Origin: Fodinibius sediminis | GTDB taxonomy: Bacteria > Bacteroidota > Rhodothermia > Balneolales > Balneolaceae | Assembly: GCF_900182555.1 (NCBI RefSeq) | Contig: NZ_FXTH01000016.1 | Coordinates: 20,698 to 84,697 of the forward strand | Length of the DNA stretch: 64,000 nucleotides | Direction: 5' to 3' | Part shown: piece by piece, positions 25,062 to 34,046 of the stretch | Layout: the number at the start of each line of letters is the position of its first letter | Position numbering within the stretch: position 1 is the first letter of the stretch | Made by a program: the position numbers and the translations under genes | Notes under the pieces: model-generated | The model's input: the letters and a program-made list of their open reading frames with translations, nothing else | Database searches by the model: none | Told to the model about the DNA's origin: nothing

Positions 25062-26945
25062 TTACATTAGGATTAAAAACATCAACGCGACAAAGACCAC
25101 CAGTCCCCAGACCGACCACAGCAGCTCGCGGTGCACCAGTCCTGATTGGATCCGACGCCCGTAGCGGCCCAGCGCCTGCACCTTTGCGACCAAAAAGGCA
25201 ATCAGTCTGTCAATACCGCGCTCGTCGGAGCGCCGGGACCAGTTGCCCAGCCGTAGCCCAAACTTTCCGAATCCAAACACGCCCCGGTGAAGCAGCCCAT
25301 CGGAGACTCCCGCCGCTTCTGACAGCTTCAGGGCCGAGCGTCCGGCCTGCAAAACAACCCGGTGAATGCTCTCATCAATCCGCCTGCAACGCCGGGCCAG
25401 TTGCATCACGGGACGGTTCACCAAGACGTGGTATCCTCCGGCCAACGGATAGTTGTTTCGGATAAACTTCACAGCGGAGTGGTGGTACGTTTTTCCCGCC
25501 ATCAGCCAGCCGGCGACAAGGCCGGCCAGCGCCGCCAGCAATCCGCCGATTTGGGCTGCTTGGGCTTTGGGAAGGGTAAAACCTGCCATCTCCATCATAT
25601 TGTGCAGCAAAAAGCCGCCGCCTATGACAAAAACCAGCATGGCAAGTAAGCCGCCTTGCATCCATCGAAGGCCCCGGGAATTTTGAATTTCTCCGGCTTC
25701 GCCCTTCCATAAAATGCCCAGCGCGCGGCTCATATACATGGCCGTCAACAGCGCGCCTCCCAAGGCCGCGAGGAAATACCACTCCGGCAGCGATGATTGC
25801 AGCCCCGCCGCAAGCACGCCGTCTTTGGAAAAATAGCCGACAAAGGGGGGAATACCGGCCAGCGCCACGGCAGCCACCCCGAAGCCGGTAAAGGTGACTT
25901 TTAACTTTTTGCCCGCGCCAGTTAATTGTTCAAACTGGGTGGAGCCCGCCCCGTGCTGCCAGATGCCCGCTCCCAAAAAGAGACTGCTTTTCATGAACGC
26001 GTGCGCCACCAGGTGGGCCAGCGCTGCGCCCGGCGACCCGGCCCCGATAGCCAGCACCATAAAGCCCAGCTGACTGGAGGAGGAGGCGGCGAGCATTTCT
26101 TTGATATCATCGGAAAAAATAGCGGTCAATCCGGTCATTAATATTGTGATCCCGCCCACCGCACCGATCCAGACCAGCATCCCGGGCGAAAACAGGGGAA
26201 AAGCCTTGATCAGCAGCACGATCCCGGCCGCCACCATGGTAGCGGAGTGCAGCAGCGCCGAGACGGGCGTAGGGCCTTTCATCGCGGCCGCCAGCCAGCT
26301 TTGGAAGGGCACCTGGGCCGACTTGCCCGCCGCGGCCAACAGCAGCGCGAGCGCGCCCACTTGCGAGAGGCTTGCCTGCGGGACTTCGGCAATTTTGCTG
26401 GAGCCGCTGCCGAGGATAATCACAAAGACCCCGATATATAATCCTAAATCCGCAAAACGGTTGATCAAAAAAACCTTGTTGGCGGCCCGGCCAGTTTCGG
26501 CATTCCAGTGCTTGGTGCTGATAAGCAGGTACGAACAAAAACCCAGCACCTCCCAGGCAATGACAAAAAGAATCCAGTCGCCTGCAAACAGCAGCAGTTG
26601 CATAGCCCCTAAAAAGAGCGAGATGCTACTCCAGAAGCGCCATTTCCCTTTCTGCTCCCCCATATAACCGATGGCGTAAAGAAAAATGAGCGTCGCTACG
26701 AGCCCCACCACCAGCGAGAGGAGCCCGTTCAGGTAGCTTACTTCCAGCCGGAAGGGCAGCCCGGGGAATCCGGCAAAGCTCCAGGAAGCGGCAAAGCCGC
26801 CGGCGACGCTCCAAAAGAGGGCGGCAGATGCACCCGTGGAAATCGCTGCCCCGGCCAGTGATACGTAGCCCTCTTTTTTGCCACCAAACAGCGTCCACAG
26901 ACTTGCTGCGGCGGGGGCGAGGAATATGAGTAATAAATAAATCAT
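25062..26945 (-). CDS. nuoL: NuoL-like antiporter-type subunit
   Basis: 627 residues with the NuoL core: Glu in VIAWEVLGFCSYLLI, Lys in GKSAQVPFQSWLAAAMKGPTPVSALLHS, and Lys in GYFSKDGVL, so the proton-translocation residues are kept. The C-terminal part has a long amphipathic region and a final anchor helix (VWGLVVFVALMFLILM), compatible with the lateral arm of NuoL. Separated from nuoK by 114 bases containing a palindromic repeat (26984-27058), the only real gap in the cluster. Confidence 0.95.
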   Translation of the reverse strand: MIYLLLIFLAPAAASLWTLFGGKKEGYVSLAGAAISTGASAALFWSVAGGFAASWSFAGFPGLPFRLEVSYLNGLLSLVVGLVATLIFLYAIGYMGEQKGKWRFWSSISLFLGAMQLLLFAGDWILFVIAWEVLGFCSYLLISTKHWNAETGRAANKVFLINRFADLGLYIGVFVIILGSGSSKIAEVPQASLSQVGALALLLAAAGKSAQVPFQSWLAAAMKGPTPVSALLHSATMVAAGIVLLIKAFPLFSPGMLVWIGAVGGITILMTGLTAIFSDDIKEMLAASSSSQLGFMVLAIGAGSPGAALAHLVAHAFMKSSLFLGAGIWQHGAGSTQFEQLTGAGKKLKVTFTGFGVAAVALAGIPPFVGYFSKDGVLAAGLQSSLPEWYFLAALGGALLTAMYMSRALGILWKGEAGEIQNSRGLRWMQGGLLAMLVFVIGGGFLLHNMMEMAGFTLPKAQAAQIGGLLAALAGLVAGWLMAGKTYHHSAVKFIRNNYPLAGGYHVLVNRPVMQLARRCRRIDESIHRVVLQAGRSALKLSEAAGVSDGLLHRGVFGFGKFGLRLGNWSRRSDERGIDRLIAFLVAKVQALGRYGRRIQSGLVHRELLWSVWGLVVFVALMFLILM

Positions 26946-26983
26946 GTTTTTACAATAAGCTTATGTCAAAGTCTTAAACCGCC

Positions 26984-27058
26984 GAATAATGAACAAGGAA
27001 TGTCCAATTTTGAAGTCTCTTTCTTCATTCGTTATTCCTTGTTGGACATTCGATATTT
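26984..27058. repeat. Palindromic repeat between nuoK and nuoL
   Basis: Contains AACAAGGAATGTCCAA (26992-27007) and, after a short loop, the reverse-strand words ATTCCTTGTT and TTGGACATTCG. The arms therefore pair in a shuffled, imperfect hairpin. Repeats built on GGACATTCCTTGTTC are common intergenic elements in Bacteroidota-like genomes. It may mark insertion of a small palindromic element and could affect relative expression of nuoL-M-N. Confidence 0.6.
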
Positions 27059-27059
27059 T

Positions 27060-27365
27060 TCATCCTTTCATATCAGCCGATTCTTCGGATTCGATGGAGC
27101 CTTTGGTCCGAAAGCGCTGCGTGCCGATAGCAAAGCCGACAGCCGCCTCCAGGGCCATCACCGTCATTACCACCAGCACAAACATCTGGATGGAATAGGA
27201 CTCCGGGTGCAAGTAGCGCCAGAAAGCGACCAAGTTCACCATGACGGCGCCCAGCATCAGCTCTACGCCCATCATGATCATCACCAGGTTGGTCTGGCTC
27301 AGCGCCCCGTACAGGCCAATGCCGAAGAGGATGGTTCCGATAATAAGGGCGACCGTTAAAACCAT
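27060..27365 (-). CDS. nuoK: NuoK-like subunit
   Basis: 101 residues, three helices. Both membrane glutamates of NuoK are kept: MMGVELMLGAV (Glu36 equivalent) and VMALEAAVGFAI (Glu72 equivalent). The C-terminal tail of acidic residues is unremarkable. Follows nuoJ by 1 base. Confidence 0.94.
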   Translation of the reverse strand: MVLTVALIIGTILFGIGLYGALSQTNLVMIMMGVELMLGAVMVNLVAFWRYLHPESYSIQMFVLVVMTVMALEAAVGFAIGTQRFRTKGSIESEESADMKG

Positions 27366-27366
27366 A

Positions 27367-27891
27367 TCAGTGCTCCTTTTGATTGTTGTTGTGAATAATC
27401 AACGCCGTGGCCAGGGCGGCGACCATGGCGGTCAGGATTGACGTGCCGGCCGATTCAAAGATCATCATCGAGCGTTGCATCACTTCCATGCCCAAATCGT
27501 GGTTTTGCTGCGCCGGAGCGGGTGCCGCCGGAACGATATCGCCCCAATTTGTGAGCAGAATCACCCCCAGCGCCAGTCCGCCCGTCACGACCGCTGCCAC
27601 GATGGACGGTTTTTCCTGGTGGGTCATGTCCATCTGGCCCAGCCCGCCGGGATCCATCATATACATCATCATAAATATGGCCATGATGCTCATCTCTGTA
27701 CCCATCATCATAATCTGCAGCACGCCCAGGAATTCCGCCTCCATCACCAGAAACATCCCGCCGATCGCCACCATCGAGGCCAGCAGGGAAAAGGCCGAGC
27801 GCACCATCGAGTTGGTGCGGAACACCCGCCAACCGAACCAGATGGCGATCAGGCCAATGACCATTAATAATGTGATTTGCAGTTCCATCAT
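27367..27891 (-). CDS. nuoJ: NuoJ-like subunit
   Basis: 174 residues, five helices, with the NuoJ start (LMVIGLIAIWFGWRVFRTNSMVRSAF) and a Met-rich central helix (MMMGTEMSIMAIFMMMYMMD). The start overlaps the nuoH stop by 4 bases (ATGA). Forms the link between NuoK and NuoH in the membrane arm. The unusual density of Met residues in the helix is worth noting in a copper locus. Confidence 0.93.
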   Translation of the reverse strand: MMELQITLLMVIGLIAIWFGWRVFRTNSMVRSAFSLLASMVAIGGMFLVMEAEFLGVLQIMMMGTEMSIMAIFMMMYMMDPGGLGQMDMTHQEKPSIVAAVVTGGLALGVILLTNWGDIVPAAPAPAQQNHDLGMEVMQRSMMIFESAGTSILTAMVAALATALIIHNNNQKEH

Positions 27892-28790
27892 AGCAGCAAT
27901 TGAATTCCCACTTGCACAATATTAAACAGGGCGGCCGGCACGGCGTACTTCCAACCCCACTCCAGCAGGTGATCGTGGCGGATACGCGGCAACCAGCGGC
28001 CCACCCAGAAGAAGGAGGCCGCTACCAGCGCTGTTTTAATGAACGTCCACACAAAATCGGGCAGCCAGGGGCCGAGCCATCCGCCCAAAAAGAAGACGGT
28101 TACGGCCAGCGCGAGCGTCAGAACCAGCAGCAAGCGGCCCAGGCGGAACAAAATTTTACGCGCCCCGGTGAACTCCGCCCAGGCTCCGCCCGCCAGCTCG
28201 CCTTCGGCCACCGGCAGATCAAAGGGCGGCAGAAAGGCCATGGCCATCACCGCGAAGTAGAACAGCAGAAAACCCACCGGCTGGTAGATAATGTTCCAGA
28301 GCGGCGCTTGCGAGCGTACTACTTCCAGCATCCCCATCGACTCGGCCCGCATGACGGCCGCGGTAATGGCCATCACTACCGCCATGGAATAGGCGATGAG
28401 CTGTGCCATGGCGCGCCAGCCGCCAATCATGCCGTAGGCGCCGTTGGCTGACCAGCCCGCCATGATAAGTGAAACCATGATATAGACCAGCGCGGCGTTG
28501 ATAAAGAGCGCAGCGGTACCCAGATCAAGCAAAATAGTTCCTTGGGCAAAGGGCAGGATGGCGACCGCCAGCAGCACTACGGCGATGAAAATAATCGGCG
28601 TGGCTTCATAAAAAACGGTGTCGTAGCGGCGGGTACGGATTTCTTCCTGTCCGAAAGCCCGCAAGAATGCATGAAGCGGCCCGGCCCAGTCGAGGCGCCC
28701 GCTAAACGACCAGCGCTCCATCAGGGCCACAAAATAGACTCCTGCTGCAAACAGAATGATAATCGCCGTCCACGTTAATGCTGTACTCAT
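27888..28790 (-). CDS. nuoH: NuoH-like subunit
   Basis: 300 residues, about eight helices. The NuoH signature PPFDLPVAEGELAGGAWAEFTG is retained, but the following segment that normally reads (A)LFFLAEYANM, near the quinone channel, is replaced by ILFRLGRLLLVLTL. This matches loss of quinone-site motifs in the A and BD subunits. It starts directly at the end of the nuoBD gene. Confidence 0.93.
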   Translation of the reverse strand: MSTALTWTAIIILFAAGVYFVALMERWSFSGRLDWAGPLHAFLRAFGQEEIRTRRYDTVFYEATPIIFIAVVLLAVAILPFAQGTILLDLGTAALFINAALVYIMVSLIMAGWSANGAYGMIGGWRAMAQLIAYSMAVVMAITAAVMRAESMGMLEVVRSQAPLWNIIYQPVGFLLFYFAVMAMAFLPPFDLPVAEGELAGGAWAEFTGARKILFRLGRLLLVLTLALAVTVFFLGGWLGPWLPDFVWTFIKTALVAASFFWVGRWLPRIRHDHLLEWGWKYAVPAALFNIVQVGIQLLL

Positions 28791-30779
28791 CTATTTCACC
28801 TCCGGACTTTTGAGTCCGACTTCCCACGGGGAAATATCCAGCGAGACAATCTGCACCAGCGCGTCCGACAGCTCCGCTTCTTCGCTGAGCGTCGGCACCA
28901 GGGCGGCCAGCGCTTGGGCGGGCGTTTCCAATTGCAGCTGCTTTACCACTCCTTTTTTTACTGAGATCGCAAGGGACAGGGTACCCCGCGGACTTTCAAG
29001 CTGCGCCGAGCCTGAACCGGAGCCGGACAAATCAACCGTATTCCTTTCTTGTTGTTGGTCGGCCTTGTTAATCAACGCAAAGCTTTGCTCAATCTCATCC
29101 AGGCGCACCAGCAGCCGTCCCCAGCCGTTGTTCTCCTCTTTGATGACCGGCTCCCAGCCCAAATCCCGGTACTGCTTTTGCTGCGAGCGCAGATCCTGTT
29201 TGATTCCCGCGGCTTTGGCCACCGGTCCCGACAGGTGATGCAGCAGGGGGTCGGGAATGATTCCTCCGACGCTTAATTTCGTTTGCAAATATAGCATGGA
29301 CCGGATCTGATTTAGAAAAGCGATCAGTTTTTTAGATGATATATCTTTGGTGCGGTGAAGCACATGCCCCCGCGCGGCCTGTCGGTGCATCCATTCGTTG
29401 CCTACTGTTTTGGCAAAGGTGGCCAGCCAGTTCAGATGGCTGGCAATGCGTTCGTTTTCCAGAGCACAAAGTTCATTAGATAAAATCGAATCATCATTGC
29501 CAAAAGCGTTTGTCAGGGCTTTTTTTGCCAGCAGCCGGTACGTTTGGGGCGTCAACGGGTTGAGCCCCGCCAGCAGATCGGGCAGTTCGGTTGCCTCAAG
29601 CGGCAAGAGCTCTTCAAAAGAACGGGCGGTGAGATCATCTTCCACCCGGGCTTCGATGACGGTATCACCGTCCAGTTCCATGAATACTGACAACCCGCCG
29701 GGCAGGCCGGGGTGAAAGGGCCCGAAGTAGACCTCACTACGGTTCATCGGCAGCCCGTCCCTCGGTCGCGGAAGGTCTTTGGTCATCGCCACCATCGACA
29801 TAAAGTCCATATCACCGTGGTCGTGTCCGCCGTGGCCGTGGCCTGCGTGGTTATGTTCATGCTCATCCTGCCCATGTGCGTGTTCTCCATGATCGTGATG
29901 TTGATGGCCCTTATGTGCACTATGGGAACCGTGCTGATGGCTTTCGTGGCTGTGCTTGTCCGGTGTTCCATGGCAGTCTTTACTGTCCCCGGCTTCGGTA
30001 TCATCAGAATGGTTATGATCGTGATTTTTATGGCTTCCGTGGCTATGGTTGTGTCCTCCATCGGCTTTACCCTGCTGATGGGTGGAATGGTCGTGGCCTT
30101 CATGATCGCCGTGGCCGTGATGATGGTCGTGTCCGCCGTGATTGTGATTATGACCCTTTTCGTTCTCATGATCACCGTGATCGTGATTATTATGACCGCC
30201 ATGTCCGTCATGTGATTCGTGCGATCCATGATCTTCTTCGTGTCCATGCTCATGCTCTTTATGATCGTGCTCACCTTCATCCCCGTTTCCGTGATTATGG
30301 TGATGATGTGCATGTCCGCCGTTTTCCGAATCTTCAGCCATATTCACCAGAAACTCCGGCGTCCAGGGCTCGGCGTCTTCACTCCAGGCGTGATGTTGAA
30401 ACAGTTCCTGAATTTCGGGGAGTGCATCCTCAAGGAAATTATTAGCTAATGCAACATGAAGATCGGGCTTGGGAAGATAAGGGAGCGACTCCGGGCCGGC
30501 CACCACCAGTACGCGGGGACGCGGAATCTGCTGGTAGGCCACGGCTGCTTTTTGCGCCAGCGGGTCGGGCAGGTTCCCCATTACCAGCAGCACGTTAGCT
30601 TCGCGCGGGTTGGGAGCGATGATGAAGTCTGAGTCCAATTCATTTTGATACATCCTTAAAATATCCGCACCCGGCACCGGAAAAATACAGATATCCTTGG
30701 CTGAGGCCTTGGCCATCCAGCGCCTCAGCCCGCTCATCTTGCCCTTGCGGGCCCCGTATGTCATTACCGGTTTGCTCAT
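28791..30779 (-). CDS. NuoB-NuoD fusion with ~167-residue histidine-rich linker
   Basis: A 662-residue protein with three parts. Residues 1-147 have the NuoB fold (IIAPNPREANVLLVMGNLPDP, IPRPRVLVVAG), but the four cysteines that hold cluster N2 are missing; only Cys31 remains. Residues 156-322 are dominated by His, Gly, Asp and Glu with nearly 60 histidines. Residues 345-660 are NuoD/hydrogenase-large-subunit-like (YFGPFHPGLPGG, ELCALENERIASHLNWL). The NuoD motif GPQHPSTHG has become GPFHPGLPGG, losing the quinone-site His. No NuoC, E, F, G or I exists in the cluster. Electron transfer through this unit therefore looks impossible as in normal complex I; metal binding by the linker is a strong inference. 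Confidence 0.9.
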   Translation of the reverse strand: MSKPVMTYGARKGKMSGLRRWMAKASAKDICIFPVPGADILRMYQNELDSDFIIAPNPREANVLLVMGNLPDPLAQKAAVAYQQIPRPRVLVVAGPESLPYLPKPDLHVALANNFLEDALPEIQELFQHHAWSEDAEPWTPEFLVNMAEDSENGGHAHHHHNHGNGDEGEHDHKEHEHGHEEDHGSHESHDGHGGHNNHDHGDHENEKGHNHNHGGHDHHHGHGDHEGHDHSTHQQGKADGGHNHSHGSHKNHDHNHSDDTEAGDSKDCHGTPDKHSHESHQHGSHSAHKGHQHHDHGEHAHGQDEHEHNHAGHGHGGHDHGDMDFMSMVAMTKDLPRPRDGLPMNRSEVYFGPFHPGLPGGLSVFMELDGDTVIEARVEDDLTARSFEELLPLEATELPDLLAGLNPLTPQTYRLLAKKALTNAFGNDDSILSNELCALENERIASHLNWLATFAKTVGNEWMHRQAARGHVLHRTKDISSKKLIAFLNQIRSMLYLQTKLSVGGIIPDPLLHHLSGPVAKAAGIKQDLRSQQKQYRDLGWEPVIKEENNGWGRLLVRLDEIEQSFALINKADQQQERNTVDLSGSGSGSAQLESPRGTLSLAISVKKGVVKQLQLETPAQALAALVPTLSEEAELSDALVQIVSLDISPWEVGLKSPEVK

Positions 30780-30782
30780 AAA

Positions 30783-31145
30783 CTATTGTCGTTTAAGTCC
30801 GCTTTGCGTCCAGGTGTAAATGAGTCCCAAAAACAGGATGCCCAGGAAAAAACCCATATCCAGTAGGGCGACAAGTCCCAGTTCCTTGTACACTACCGCC
30901 CAGGGATACATATAGGCCATCTCCATATCAAAGGCCAGAAAGAGCAGTGCAAAACCGTAGTAGTGTACGTGGTAGCGATTCCAGGCCGGCTCGGGCGACG
31001 GATGGCCGCTCTGGGCCGGCATATCCTTGCCGGGCTCATCCACCGTCTCACCCAGCGAACGCTTGATGAGATAAATCATCCACGCCAGCCCCGCCGTGGC
31101 CACCAGCATGCCGAACAGGATGATGTATTGCTGCAGTGGTTGCAT
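30783..31145 (-). CDS. nuoA: NuoA-like subunit
   Basis: 120 residues, three helices. The strongly conserved second part (LLFLAFDMEMAYMYPWAVVY) identifies NuoA. The preceding loop, which normally contains YECG beside the quinone cavity, reads DMPAQSGHPS and has no Cys. First gene of the nuo cluster, 3 bases before nuoBD and 121 bases after the multicopper oxidase gene; there is no clear terminator in between, so transcription from the copper promoter may continue into nuo. Confidence 0.92.
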   Translation of the reverse strand: MQPLQQYIILFGMLVATAGLAWMIYLIKRSLGETVDEPGKDMPAQSGHPSPEPAWNRYHVHYYGFALLFLAFDMEMAYMYPWAVVYKELGLVALLDMGFFLGILFLGLIYTWTQSGLKRQ

Positions 31146-31266
31146 TATTTCATTCTTTAATTGTTATGGAACATATTATGATCCGAATTTTTGATTAAAG
31201 CAACCCATAAACTTGGTATCAACCTGTCTCAAACATCCTCCGCGACTAAAGGCGCGTCCTTTATTT

Positions 31267-32841
31267 TTAGGTAATTTCAAAATTCGCCATCATGCCGTTG
31301 TCTTCATGCTCCAGGTTGTGGCAGTGAAATACGTACAGGCCTTTGGGGGCATCAAATTTGGTAAGCACGCGCACGGTTTCGCCGGCGCCGACCAGCACGG
31401 TATCTTTCCAGCCGCGCTCGTGCGGGGATAGCTCTCCGCCGCTGCGCTCCAGCACGTTAAATTGCGTAGCATGAATATGCATCGGGTGCGGCATCGGCAT
31501 CATCGTATTATTGGTGAATTCCCATACTTCAAGTGCACCTTGGGGCACTTTCTGGTCCACGCGCATCATCTCAAAAAACTTTCCGTTGATGGCCGGCCCC
31601 TGCATCATCTCCATCGTCAGGTTGATACGCCGGCTCCGGTCGGCAGCTGATGCGTCAGGATAGGATCGTTTTGCCAACCTTCCGGGGAGTTCAAACTCCT
31701 CCTGCTTTTCTTTTGCGATTCTGAACTCAAGGATATCTGCCTCTCCACCAGATGTGCTGCCTCGACGGTCCCGATCGCCCATCATTCCCTGCATGCCCCT
31801 GCGGCTTTGCCGGCCATTCATCATCCCGCCATTTCTGTTTCCATCCATCATATCCATCATTCCGCCATTTCTGTTTCCATCCATCATATCCATCATTCCG
31901 CCACCCCCGTTCTGCGCTTCGGCCTGCATACGCACTTTTTGACCCTTCTCATAACGACTGAAATCGACGAGCAGGTCGGCCCGTTCGCCGGGAGCTAACA
32001 TAACAGAGGATATCTCATGCGGTTGCTCCAGCAGCCCGCCGTCACCACCAATCACATGAAAAGCGTGTCCATCGCTGAACGAGAAATCCAGAATACGGGC
32101 GTTGGACCCGTTGAGCAGCCGCAGCCGGTGCCAGTTTGTGCTTACCTTATGATACGGAGCGGGGCGGCCATTCACCAGCAGCGTATTGCCAAAGAAACCC
32201 ATCATGCGATCCATCCTGCCGATATTATAGGTTAACTGCCCGCTGCTGTTAAACTGCTTATCCTGCACGATCAGCGGCAGCTCGCGGTCCCCGGAGGGCA
32301 AGCCCAACGCCTGCTCCTCGTCGTCTTCCACGATAAAAAAGCCACCCAGTCCCCGATATACCTGCGGACCGGTCAGCTGATCAGGATGCGGGTGATACCA
32401 GTAGGTCCCGGCCCGCTGATCGACGTTGAACCGGTAGTTATAGTTTTGGCCGGGCTGGACTGCATCTTTGGGGTGCCCGTCCATGGCGGGCGGCACGATG
32501 AGCCCGTGCCAGTGAAGGATGCTTTCCTGGGTAATACGATTTTGAAAATTGATATTCAGCGACTGGCCCCGCTTAATGCGTATCGTCGGACTCGGCAGGG
32601 CGCCGTTCAAGGTATAAATATCCGAAGGCGCATCACCGGCCAGCGTTTTTTGAGTGGATTCGGCCACCAGCTCGAAGTCGTTGGCTCGGATCTCTTCCGG
32701 AAATACCAGCGGCTGAGTGAACGCATTTTGAGGCAGCACAAAGCCCTCTTTAGCTTCCGAGCTACACGCCAGAAGCGCCGACGGCAGAGTTGCTACTGCG
32801 CTGCCGAGGCCAAGATATTTCAGGAATTTTTTGCGATCCAT
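31267..32841 (-). CDS. Multicopper oxidase (CueO/CotA-like) with Met-rich tandem repeat
   Basis: 524 residues. The N-terminus combines a twin-arginine-like motif (DRKKFLK) and a lipobox-like LLACSS, so it is probably a Tat-exported lipoprotein. Copper ligands are visible: HWHG near residue 118, HPHPDQL, HPMHIHATQF and the type-1 site HCHNLEHEDNGMM with axial Met. Residues around 310-350 hold a 12-residue tandem repeat (GGMMDMMDGNRN) like the Met-rich copper-binding inserts of CueO. Expected to oxidise Cu(I) in the periplasm. Lies between the SHOCT gene and nuoA. Confidence 0.94.
   Translation of the reverse strand: MDRKKFLKYLGLGSAVATLPSALLACSSEAKEGFVLPQNAFTQPLVFPEEIRANDFELVAESTQKTLAGDAPSDIYTLNGALPSPTIRIKRGQSLNINFQNRITQESILHWHGLIVPPAMDGHPKDAVQPGQNYNYRFNVDQRAGTYWYHPHPDQLTGPQVYRGLGGFFIVEDDEEQALGLPSGDRELPLIVQDKQFNSSGQLTYNIGRMDRMMGFFGNTLLVNGRPAPYHKVSTNWHRLRLLNGSNARILDFSFSDGHAFHVIGGDGGLLEQPHEISSVMLAPGERADLLVDFSRYEKGQKVRMQAEAQNGGGGMMDMMDGNRNGGMMDMMDGNRNGGMMNGRQSRRGMQGMMGDRDRRGSTSGGEADILEFRIAKEKQEEFELPGRLAKRSYPDASAADRSRRINLTMEMMQGPAINGKFFEMMRVDQKVPQGALEVWEFTNNTMMPMPHPMHIHATQFNVLERSGGELSPHERGWKDTVLVGAGETVRVLTKFDAPKGLYVFHCHNLEHEDNGMMANFEIT
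31826..31897 (-). repeat. Two-copy 36-bp tandem repeat inside the multicopper oxidase
   Basis: Two nearly identical 36-base units (period 36, in frame) encode GGMMDMMDGNRN twice, with partial copies on both sides. Copy number could change by slippage and alter the number of Met ligands. Confidence 0.85.
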
Positions 32842-32870
32842 GCCATTTTACTTTTGAAGTTAACCTTTTT

Positions 32871-33086
32871 TCACTCCAGCAGATCCTTTTTCTTTTCCTT
32901 GAATTCTTCTTTGCTGATTTCTCCTTTGGCATACCGCTCTTTTAAAATATCCAGCGCTGATTTCTGTGGCGGTGGCGAACCGGTTGGGGTGGCATAGCGC
33001 ACCAGCAGTACAATAGCTGCAATGATAATAACCCACCAGAGGATCATCATCCACCAGCCGCCGCCCATTCCGTCAAACATATGCAT
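32871..33086 (-). CDS. Small membrane protein with C-terminal SHOCT motif
   Basis: 71 residues: Met/Gly/Trp-rich start (MHMFDGMGGGWWMM), one transmembrane helix and a SHOCT tail (ALDILKERYAKGEISKEEF). Such proteins are very common in copper and silver operons, but their role is not known; an oligomerisation or scaffolding role is usually supposed. Two others occur here (45900-46115 and 49819-50031). Confidence 0.88.
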   Translation of the reverse strand: MHMFDGMGGGWWMMILWWVIIIAAIVLLVRYATPTGSPPPQKSALDILKERYAKGEISKEEFKEKKKDLLE

Positions 33087-33224
33087 AAATAGTCACCGTT
33101 AGGTTTGTTTTGATTGTCGATTTGGTTCAAGGTTTATAATTAAGGTAAAAATTTCCACTGAATATGGTGTTAAAGAATTATGGCTATTTGTTGTGTTATT
33201 TTTATGGCTTAGCCATACAGTCGG

Positions 33225-33989
33225 TTAAAACCACATGCGAACGCCGCCGAGCAAACTCAGGTTACTCACATGTCCGCCTTCAGCGCGAGCCATATCGGCG
33301 GTTTCGCCCAGCTTGCGTTCCCAGTTGATGCCGATATAGGGAGCAAATTCCCGGACGAACTCGTAACGGAGCCGGAAGCCGAGCCCGATGTCGTTAAATC
33401 CGGATCCGACGCCCCATTCCGGAACATCCTGCAGGGCCACACTGGTTTCGAAGATCGGCTGACCGATCAGTCGTTGCGTAAATAGTAGGTCATACTCCGC
33501 TTCCAATGAGGCCGAAATATCACCGTCCTCGCTGACAAACATACCGCCATCAACGTGGAAGAAATAGGGGGCCATGCCTTGCAGGCCAATTACCGCAAAA
33601 CCTCTGGACTTGTTGCCCCCATCTTCATAGGCCAGGTCGTATCTTATTCCTCCCTGAATGTCAAAATAAGGACCAATGGCCCGACTGTAGAGGCCCTGGA
33701 ATTCCATTTCGGCTTCGCTCTCGGTGGTCAGCGCTTCGCCGTGAGATTTAAACCATAATTTGTTCAGATCTTTGCCTACATACCCTTGCACTTCCCACAT
33801 CAGGGGATTGACGCCGCTAACGCTGCGGTACTCCAACTTTTCAGCAATCAGATAGACGTAGGTTTTATCGTCCATCATCAAGTCGTTGCTGAACTCAGGT
33901 GCTTTTTGGGCAAAGGCCGAACTGCCGGTGATTATGATGATAGCGAAAATAGTGAGAATGAATGATGAGGTGCGTTTAATCATGGTCAT
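33225..33989 (-). CDS. copB: Copper resistance outer-membrane protein CopB
   Basis: 254 residues with a cleavable signal peptide ending SSAFAQ, then a beta-barrel of amphipathic strands typical of CopB/PcoB (MWEVQGYVGKDLNKLWFKSHGE, GLGFRLRYEFVREFAPYIGINWERKLG). The Met/His-rich N-terminal segment of long CopB proteins is missing. It lies 57 bases after copA and shares its promoter. Thought to move or bind copper at the outer membrane. Confidence 0.92.
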   Translation of the reverse strand: MTMIKRTSSFILTIFAIIIITGSSAFAQKAPEFSNDLMMDDKTYVYLIAEKLEYRSVSGVNPLMWEVQGYVGKDLNKLWFKSHGEALTTESEAEMEFQGLYSRAIGPYFDIQGGIRYDLAYEDGGNKSRGFAVIGLQGMAPYFFHVDGGMFVSEDGDISASLEAEYDLLFTQRLIGQPIFETSVALQDVPEWGVGSGFNDIGLGFRLRYEFVREFAPYIGINWERKLGETADMARAEGGHVSNLSLLGGVRMWF

Positions 33990-34046
33990 TATGGTGCAAT
34001 TTTGTATGTCAGAAAGAATTCGTTCGTTAAGGCTCGTTGGATGTAC

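Noticed and set aside
29712..30449. Val/Met-rich plus-strand ORFs opposite the nuoBD gene
   Set aside because: They are the antisense of the His-codon repeat (CAT/CAC read backward gives ATG/GTG); no ribosome site, no family.
31801..31905. CRISPR-like direct repeats
   Set aside because: Only two adjacent 36-base copies without spacers, in frame in the multicopper oxidase; a coding tandem repeat.
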